From DATFQI01 sp963816955 (GTDB lineage Bacteria; Actinomycetota; Thermoleophilia; Solirubrobacterales; Solirubrobacteraceae), in assembly GCA_963816955.1 (NCBI GenBank), contig CAWFME010000005.1, forward strand, positions 124,001 through 188,000: a DNA stretch of 64,000 bases. The letters are read 5' to 3'. Shown here piece by piece: positions 60,260 through 64,000 of the stretch (the first letter of the stretch is position 1; each line of letters opens with the position of its first letter). Made by a program: the position numbers and the translations under genes. Below the pieces are notes generated by a model. That model was not told where the DNA came from. It made no database searches and saw only the letters and a list, made by a program, of their open reading frames with translations.

Positions 60260-61377
60260 CAGGTGATCGTAGTGATGACCACTCCGGCCCCCGCGCCGGT
60301 CAGCAGCACGAGCAGCGCCGAGCGGCCGAGGGCGAGCGCCGCCGCGGCGGCCGCGAGCACAGCCCACTGCCAGGCGTCCTCGAGCGCGCCGGCGAGGATC
60401 ACCGCCGCGCCGAGGATCGCGCCGATCGCGGCCGGGCCGGCGCCGTCGAGGAACGCCCGCGGGCCGGGGCGCGAGCGGATCGCCTCGAAGTGGTCGCCGC
60501 CGAGCAGCACGAAGGCGAACGAAGGCGCGAAGGCGATCGCGGAGCCGAGCAGCGCGCCGGGCAGGCCCGCCGCGCCCCAGCCGATCAGCGCGATCGTGTG
60601 CGTCACCGGGCCCGGCGTGATCTGCCCGTAGGCGACCGCGTTGGCGAACTGCGCCTGCGTGAGCCAGTCGTGGGCGAGCGCGTCGCCCTGCATCAGCGGC
60701 ACGATCACGAAGCCGCCGCCGTAGGAGAGCGCGCCGACCTTCAGGGCCGTCCAGGCCAGCGCCGGCAGCGCGGCGGCGCCGGTGGCGGCGAGCGGCAGCG
60801 CCAGCGGCCAGGCGTGGACGGAGACGCTGCGCCGCTGCAGGGCGAGCTCCGCGAACCCGCACGCGAGCAGGACGAGCACGACGAACGGGCCGACCGCGAC
60901 GGTCGCCGCGCCGCCGAGCAGGCCGTAGGCGACGGCGCGGGCGAGCTCGGCGCGGTCGCGATCCGCGAGGCTGGCGCGCGCGAGCTGCAGGCCGGCCTGG
61001 GCGACGACCGCCACCACGGCCGCGGCGGCCCCGGCGCCGAGCCCGCGCACCCACGCCGGCGGGTCGTCCTGCAGCGCCACCGCCGCGATCGCGAGCGTCA
61101 GGAGCAGCCCGGGCAGGATGAACGCGAGCCCGCCGAGGAGCGCGCCCGCGTTGCCCGCCACGCGGCGCGCGCAGTAGATCGTCATCTGGGTCGAGGCCGG
61201 GCCCGGGAGCAGCTGGCAGGCGGCGTTGGCGTCCTCGAAGTCGCGCGCCGCGATCCAGCCGTGGCGCTCCACCACGAGCGCGCGCAGCAGCGCGACGTGG
61301 GCGGGCGGGCCGCCGAACCCGACGACGCCGATGCGGCCCCACTCGCGCACGACGGTCTTCAGCGGGACGCGGCGCAC
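60259..61377 (-). CDS. chrA: Chromate transporter (ChrA family)
   Basis: A 372-aa bidomain CHR-family transporter, about ten helices in two homologous halves: the first starts REWGRIGVVGFGGPPAHVAL and carries LPGPASTQMTIY, the second starts LKVGALSYGGGFVIVPLMQ and carries QITPGPVTHTIAL. This duplicated pattern is characteristic. ChrA proteins export chromate, or in some cases transport related oxyanions. GTG 61377 follows a minus-strand TATGGT by exactly 8 nt. It is divergent from rarA, with 24 bp between starts. Confidence 0.9.
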   Translation of the reverse strand: MRRVPLKTVVREWGRIGVVGFGGPPAHVALLRALVVERHGWIAARDFEDANAACQLLPGPASTQMTIYCARRVAGNAGALLGGLAFILPGLLLTLAIAAVALQDDPPAWVRGLGAGAAAAVVAVVAQAGLQLARASLADRDRAELARAVAYGLLGGAATVAVGPFVVLVLLACGFAELALQRRSVSVHAWPLALPLAATGAAALPALAWTALKVGALSYGGGFVIVPLMQGDALAHDWLTQAQFANAVAYGQITPGPVTHTIALIGWGAAGLPGALLGSAIAFAPSFAFVLLGGDHFEAIRSRPGPRAFLDGAGPAAIGAILGAAVILAGALEDAWQWAVLAAAAAALALGRSALLVLLTGAGAGVVITTIT

Positions 61378-61385
61378 GGCGCGCG

Positions 61386-61395
61386 ACCATACTGG
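61386..61395. promoter_or_regulatory. Back-to-back promoters sharing one TA (chrA / rarA)
   Basis: Minus-strand TATGGT (61391 to 61386) is 8 nt from GTG 61377; plus-strand TACTGG (61390-61395) is 6 nt from ATG 61402. Both start at the TA of 61390-61391. Confidence 0.5.
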
Positions 61396-61401
61396 CGGGT
61401 G

Positions 61402-62724
61402 ATGGAGCGCCTGTTCGACGCACCCGAGGAGCCGCCGGAGGAGGCGGGCGTCGCCGCGCCGCCGACCACGGGCCCGCTCGCCGCGCGGATGCGGCCGCGT
61501 TCGCTCGCTGATTACGTCGGCCAGGAGCACCTGCTCGGGGAGGGCTCGGCGCTGCGGACGACGCTCGAGTCCGGCGAGCCGCACTCGATGGTCCTGTTCG
61601 GCCCGCCCGGCACGGGCAAGACGACGCTCGCCCGGCTCGCCGCCGAGCACGCCGACGCCGCCTTCGAGGAGCTCTCGGCGGTCAACGCCGGCCGCGCCGA
61701 GGTGCGCGAGGTGATCGAGCGGGCCCGCCAGCGCCGCCAGCTCGGCCGCAGCACGATCTTCTTCCTCGACGAGATCCACCGCTTCAACAAGGCGCAGCAG
61801 GACGCGCTGCTGCCGGCGGTCGAGGAAGGGCTGGTGACGCTGATCGGCGCCACCACGGAGAACCCGTACTTCGAGGTCAACAACGCGCTGCTCTCGCGGG
61901 CCCAGGTCTACGAGCTGCGGCCGCTGACGGCCGAGCAGGTCGAGGGCCTGATGCGCAAGGCGCTCGAGGACGGCGAGTGCGGCGACTGCGAGGTCGCCGA
62001 CGACGTGCTCCCGTTCCTGGCGGCGCGCTCGGGCGGCGACGCCCGCTCGGCGCTCAACGCGCTCGAGCTGGCCTGCGCGACCGCCGCGCGCACGCGCAAG
62101 CCGGTCGAGCTCCCCGACGCCGAGGACGCGATGCAGCGCAAGGCCGTCCTCTACGACAAGGGCGGCGACCAGCACTACGACTACATCTCGGCCTGGATCA
62201 AGTCCACGCGCGGCTCGGACCCAGACGCGTCGCTCTACTACCTCGCCGCGATGCTCGAGGGCGGCGAGGACCCGCGCTTCATCGTGCGCCGGATGGTGAT
62301 CCTCGCCTCCGAGGACATCGGCAACGCCGACCCGCAGGCGCTCCAGATCGCGACGGCGACGGCCGCCGCGGTCGAGCACGTCGGGCTGCCGGAGGCCACG
62401 TACGCGCTGGCTCAGTGCGCGATCTACCTCTCGCTGGCGCCGAAGTCCAACGCCGCGGGCCGCGCGCTGGGCGCCGCGCGGGCCCACATCCGCGAGCACG
62501 GCGCGGCGCTGCCGCCCGCGCCGCTGCGCTGCGCCGCGTACCCGGCGGCCGCCAAGCTCGGCCGCGGGCTCGGCTACGACTACCCGCACGACCACCCGGG
62601 CCAGGTCAACGACCAGGACCACCTCCCCGACGGGCTCGAGGACCTGCGCTTCTACGACCCGCGGGACATGGAGCCGGCGCTGCGCGAGCGGCTCGAGCAG
62701 GTCCGCCGCGCCCGCGGGCTGTGA
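61402..62724 (+). CDS. rarA: Replication-associated recombination protein A (RarA/MgsA)
   Basis: A 440-aa AAA+ ATPase related to clamp loaders, working at stalled replication forks. Walker A is GPPGTGKTT (67-75), Walker B FFLDEIHRFNKAQQDALLP, followed by LIGATTENPYFEVNNALLSR and the C-terminal MgsA region with ASEDIGNADPQAL and LAPKSNAAG. All are standard and the length is normal. ATG 61402 (or GTG 61399) starts the gene; no ribosome site is present and TACTGG lies 6 nt upstream of the ATG. It is divergent from chrA. Confidence 0.95.
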   Translation: MERLFDAPEEPPEEAGVAAPPTTGPLAARMRPRSLADYVGQEHLLGEGSALRTTLESGEPHSMVLFGPPGTGKTTLARLAAEHADAAFEELSAVNAGRAEVREVIERARQRRQLGRSTIFFLDEIHRFNKAQQDALLPAVEEGLVTLIGATTENPYFEVNNALLSRAQVYELRPLTAEQVEGLMRKALEDGECGDCEVADDVLPFLAARSGGDARSALNALELACATAARTRKPVELPDAEDAMQRKAVLYDKGGDQHYDYISAWIKSTRGSDPDASLYYLAAMLEGGEDPRFIVRRMVILASEDIGNADPQALQIATATAAAVEHVGLPEATYALAQCAIYLSLAPKSNAAGRALGAARAHIREHGAALPPAPLRCAAYPAAAKLGRGLGYDYPHDHPGQVNDQDHLPDGLEDLRFYDPRDMEPALRERLEQVRRARGL

Positions 62725-62767
62725 GCCTCCTCACAGCTTGAGCGCGTCTTCATCCGCGGTGGATGTC

Positions 62768-63145
62768 ATGGTCGGGGCGATGGCGCGATCCGACACCTCA
62801 CCGCTGCGGCGCACGTTCCCGGTCCCGGGTGGGCCTCCCGTGCGCCTGCGCATGGCCGGGCCGTCCGACCGGGCGCTGGTGGCCGCCCTGCTCGAGCGCC
62901 GCGGGCTTGACCCCGGCGAGCTCGAGGTGCGGCGGCTGCTCGCGTTCGATCCGGCGCGCCGGCACGTGCTGTGCGCGCTCGCGCCGCTCGACGGCGCCGA
63001 GGTGCTGGCCGGGATCGGCGCGATCGACTTCGGCGCCGAGGACCCCGACGTGCTCGTGGTCGACGACCGCTTCGCGCCGGGGCTGGGCGACGTGCTCGGC
63101 CGCGTCCTGATCGAGCGCTCCCGCTCGCGCCGCACCGCCGCGTAG
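62768..63145 (+). CDS. Unrecognised protein with faint GNAT-like character
   Basis: A 125-aa protein I cannot place firmly. The segment VRLRMAGPSDRALVAALLERRG resembles the first helix region of GNAT acetyltransferases and VLAGIGAIDFG could be a following strand, but the acetyl-CoA-binding motif RRxGxA is not present, and the end (LIERSRSRRTAA) is short and basic. It may be a reduced or truncated GNAT relative. ATG 62768 is preferred to TTG 62738 because GGTGGA lies 4 nt upstream. It follows rarA by 43 nt on the same strand. Confidence 0.45.
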   Translation: MVGAMARSDTSPLRRTFPVPGGPPVRLRMAGPSDRALVAALLERRGLDPGELEVRRLLAFDPARRHVLCALAPLDGAEVLAGIGAIDFGAEDPDVLVVDDRFAPGLGDVLGRVLIERSRSRRTAA

Positions 63146-63167
63146 CTCCGCTCTCCCGCCCAGCCGC

Positions 63168-63173
63168 TAGCGT
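63168..63173 (+). promoter_or_regulatory. Candidate -10 element of the aldehyde-dehydrogenase-like gene (leaderless)
   Basis: TAGCGT, 7 nt upstream of ATG 63181; no ribosome site is seen. Confidence 0.45.
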
Positions 63174-63180
63174 CCCGGCG

Positions 63181-64000
63181 ATGCAGCTCGAGGCCCGCTC
63201 CCCCGCGACCGGCGAGCGGCTTGGCGCGGTGGAGGCCGCGACGGAGGACGACGTGCGCGCGGCCGCCGCGCGCGCCGCCGCCGTGCAGCCGCTGTGGGCG
63301 GCGGTCCCGGCGGCCGCTCGGGCCCGCTACGTCCGGCGCGCGGCGCGGCTGATGCTCGACGAGCTCGACGAGCTGGCGCTGCTGCTCGCCCACGAGACCG
63401 GCCGCCCGCGCACGGAGGCGGCGCTCGGCGAGCTGCTGCCCGCGGTCGCCGGGCTCAGCGACCTCGCCGACGACGGCCCCGGCGCGCTCGCCGACCGCCG
63501 GCTCGGGCGGCCCGCGATCCTGCGCGCGGGCCGCCGCGCCACCGGCGTCCAGCAGCCGCGCGGCGTGGTCGGGGTGCTCGGCACGGCCTCCTCCCCGTGG
63601 ACGGAGCCCGCGCTGGAGGTCGCCGCCTCGCTGCTGGCGGGCAACGGCGTCCTGCTGGCGCCCGCCGCGCCTCTCGCCGCGGAGCGCCTGCGACGCACGC
63701 TGCTGCGGGCGGGCATCCCCGACGAGCTGCTCGCCGTCGTCCACGGCGAGGAGGCGCGTGGCGCGCTCGACGCCGCGTGTGCGCGCGTCGTTTCGCTGGC
63801 GGGGCCGGAGGGCATGGGCGCGATGCTCGTGCTCGAGGGCGCGGCGGTCGAGACCGTGGCCTCCGCCGCGCTGTGGGCGGCGTTCGCCGCGGGCGGGCGC
63901 CACCCCGCCGCGGCCGGGCGGCTCGTCGTCGTCCCGTCGCTCGCCGAGCCGCTGCTCGGCGTGCTGCGCGAGCGCGCGGCGCGCCTGGAGGTCGGCGACC
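63181..64000 (+). CDS. Aldehyde-dehydrogenase-like protein without visible catalytic Cys (cut by window edge)
   Basis: The first 273 codons of a protein with the aldehyde dehydrogenase fold: it starts like the family (ARSPATGERLGAVEAATEDD) and has GVVGVLGTASSPWTEPALEV and LLAGNGVLLAPAAP where the cofactor-binding strands belong. The general-base segment (ELGGK-type) seems to be missing, and where the catalytic cysteine is expected (GQxCxA) the text is AGGRHPAAAG, with no cysteine. It is probably a non-catalytic or altered member. The remainder lies beyond the right edge, so a misjudged alignment is possible. Confidence 0.6.
   Translation, partial: MQLEARSPATGERLGAVEAATEDDVRAAAARAAAVQPLWAAVPAAARARYVRRAARLMLDELDELALLLAHETGRPRTEAALGELLPAVAGLSDLADDGPGALADRRLGRPAILRAGRRATGVQQPRGVVGVLGTASSPWTEPALEVAASLLAGNGVLLAPAAPLAAERLRRTLLRAGIPDELLAVVHGEEARGALDAACARVVSLAGPEGMGAMLVLEGAAVETVASAALWAAFAAGGRHPAAAGRLVVVPSLAEPLLGVLRERAARLEVGD

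Overview
This 64 kb window comes from a very GC-rich chromosome, by eye well above 70% G+C with codon third positions almost all G or C. Protein content and style fit an actinobacterium of the class Thermoleophilia (order Solirubrobacterales, the Conexibacter / Solirubrobacter / Patulibacter type). Genes are tightly packed, usually with 4-bp ATGA/GTGA/TTGA overlaps, and no gene-free stretch exceeds 300 bases. I see no rRNA, tRNA, insertion sequence, prophage or CRISPR array. Many first genes lack a Shine-Dalgarno site and instead carry a TANNNT hexamer 6-10 nt before the start codon, which points to leaderless mRNAs.

Layout. 0-12 kb: polX (cut by the left edge), a polyprenol-phosphate-type glycosyltransferase, a SpoIIM-like membrane protein, trxA, a glycosidase-like lipoprotein, then a TetR regulator with a clear operator/promoter driving an NCS1 permease and an agmatinase-family ureohydrolase, followed by ileS and a MarR regulator. 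12-20 kb: polyphosphate kinase 2, a heavily frameshifted M28 aminopeptidase, a MATE exporter, an alpha/beta-hydrolase-fold protein without catalytic residues, an HxlR regulator, fumC and a GNAT protein. 20-27 kb: a four-gene leftward operon (thiamine-diphosphate enzyme, succinate-semialdehyde-type dehydrogenase, pdxH, CoA transferase III) resembling the cyanobacterial 2-oxoglutarate decarboxylase bypass, then a SpoIID-domain protein.

26.7-41.7 kb is a complete-looking aromatic catabolic region: a divergent two-subunit CoA transferase, an ABC importer with two paralogous binding lipoproteins, a MetE-like methyltransferase, an amidohydrolase, thiolase, pcaH, pcaG, pcaC, an IclR regulator, an MFS carrier, pobA and pcaB. 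Together they take 4-hydroxybenzoate through protocatechuate and the beta-ketoadipate pathway to succinyl-CoA and acetyl-CoA. Only the enol-lactone hydrolase PcaD is not seen. A GTTCG-N5-CGAAC palindrome in the divergent promoter is a likely site for the IclR (PcaR) protein.

42-64 kb: two GGDEF/EAL signalling proteins, a stand-alone 5'-3' exonuclease, three secreted proteins (two with thrombospondin-type-3 calcium repeats, one lysyl-oxidase-like), ychF, a PAP2 phosphatase, methylmalonyl-CoA epimerase, a diacylglycerol-kinase-family lipid kinase, an FtsH-type protease interrupted by an in-frame amber codon, a KstD-like flavoprotein, a DUF1385 protein, an M20 peptidase, chrA, rarA and an aldehyde-dehydrogenase-like protein cut by the right edge.

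Two window-wide observations stand out. First, nearly all closely spaced divergent gene pairs appear to share one TA dinucleotide as the start of -10 hexamers on both strands, with start codons a few nt away on each side. Second, several well-conserved genes carry single-base frameshifts in G/C runs, so part of the apparent gene decay is probably sequencing error.
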